In this document: in pieces, positions 40,211 through 40,334 of the stretch
Layout of the letters: the number at the start of each line of letters is the position of its first letter
Position numbering within the stretch: position 1 is the first letter of the stretch
Source: Candidatus Dormiibacter inghamiae
GTDB taxonomy: Bacteria; Chloroflexota; Dormibacteria; Dormibacterales; Dormibacteraceae
Direction of reading: 5' to 3'
Length of the DNA stretch: 40,334 bases
NCBI GenBank assembly: GCA_016464825.1
Contig: JAEKNQ010000018.1
Location: 1-40,334 of the forward strand
The notes under the pieces: model-generated
The model's input: the letters and a program-made list of their open reading frames with translations, nothing else
What the model was told of the DNA's origin: nothing
The model's database searches: none
Program-made: the position numbers and the translations under genes

Positions 40211-40334
40211 TTATGGCGGCCTGCAGGGCACGCCGGGAACCGGAATCGGCAGGCAGACCGGAAGCGTCGGCGTGGGAACTGGCACCGGCGGGGTAGGCCG
40301 CGGCACAGGGGGCAGGGTGGGCAGCGGCACGGGG
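40211..40334 (-). CDS. C-terminal part of a proline/valine-rich protein (runs off the window)
   Basis: The last 40 codons of a minus-strand frame, ending at TAA 40211-40213, read PVPLPTLPPVPRPTPPVPVP, then TPTLPVCLPIPVPGV, with a stop after CRPP. Half the residues are proline in a PVP/PTP pattern. Proline-rich tails of this type occur on secreted or wall-spanning proteins of high-GC Gram-positives. The upstream part lies beyond the window edge. GC-rich repeats can give false open frames, so this is tentative. Confidence 0.4.
   Translation of the reverse strand, partial: PVPLPTLPPVPRPTPPVPVPTPTLPVCLPIPVPGVPCRPP

Overview
The window is about 40 kb of GC-rich bacterial chromosome, densely coding, with many short gene overlaps and no phage, plasmid, CRISPR or complete insertion sequence visible. 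The mix suggests a soil-type Terrabacteria lineage: trehalose made from glycogen by the TreX/TreY/TreZ route, a coiled-coil lytic transglycosylase of actinobacterial style, a luciferase-like F420-type oxidoreductase, a MocR regulator, DUF899 and winged-helix proteins, and a molybdenum hydroxylase. Actinobacteriota, Chloroflexota or Candidatus Dormibacterota are all possible; I cannot choose from sequence alone.

Layout. (1) 0.2-10.8 kb: alpha-glucan and trehalose island. A leftward set (malQ, GH15 glucoamylase/trehalase-like, YggT-like membrane protein) diverges from a rightward treX-treY-treZ set. TreY and TreZ appear to start at CTG codons that overlap the preceding TGA stop. treZ is broken by a small internal deletion and frameshift. 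(2) 11-16.7 kb: single genes, namely a DUF6582-like protein, a PatB/MalY aminotransferase, inorganic pyrophosphatase, an SDR, and a MocR regulator divergent from a 29-codon ORF and an FMN split-barrel protein, then an SRPBCC protein. (3) 16.9-20.8 kb: cell-wall genes, with two tandem lytic transglycosylase paralogues (the second frameshifted), a short tandem repeat array, an N-acetylmuramoyl-L-alanine amidase and a ROK sugar kinase. (4) 20.8-21.6 kb: a patch of gene remnants. (5) 21.6-27.2 kb: a leftward ABC exporter pair, a cupin, YjbR, VOC and TetR genes. (6) 27.3-34.5 kb: an MFS symporter, a hexapeptide acyltransferase, a GcdH-like acyl-CoA dehydrogenase, and a tightly overlapping operon of two NDP-forming acyl-CoA synthetase subunits plus a PaaK-like ligase, ending against a convergent TetR gene. 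(7) 34.5-37.6 kb: a small membrane protein behind a TetR-type operator, followed by three frameshifted genes (LLM oxidoreductase, DUF899, winged helix). (8) 37.8-40.1 kb: a molybdopterin-binding hydroxylase large subunit, and at the edge the tail of a proline-rich protein.

How the parts work together. The first island would debranch glycogen, convert the released maltodextrin to maltooligosyl-trehalose, release trehalose, and recycle short glucans through MalQ, GH15 and possibly the ROK kinase. As assembled, the trehalose-releasing enzyme TreZ is interrupted. The 27-34 kb block looks like uptake and CoA activation of organic acids followed by oxidation.

The main points for a second look are the paired CTGA start/stop overlaps in the trehalose operon, a palindromic repeat seen at two loci, the 29-codon ORF with the best ribosome binding site in its region, and eight frameshifts, five of them within 2.5 kb, which must be separated into sequencing error and real decay.
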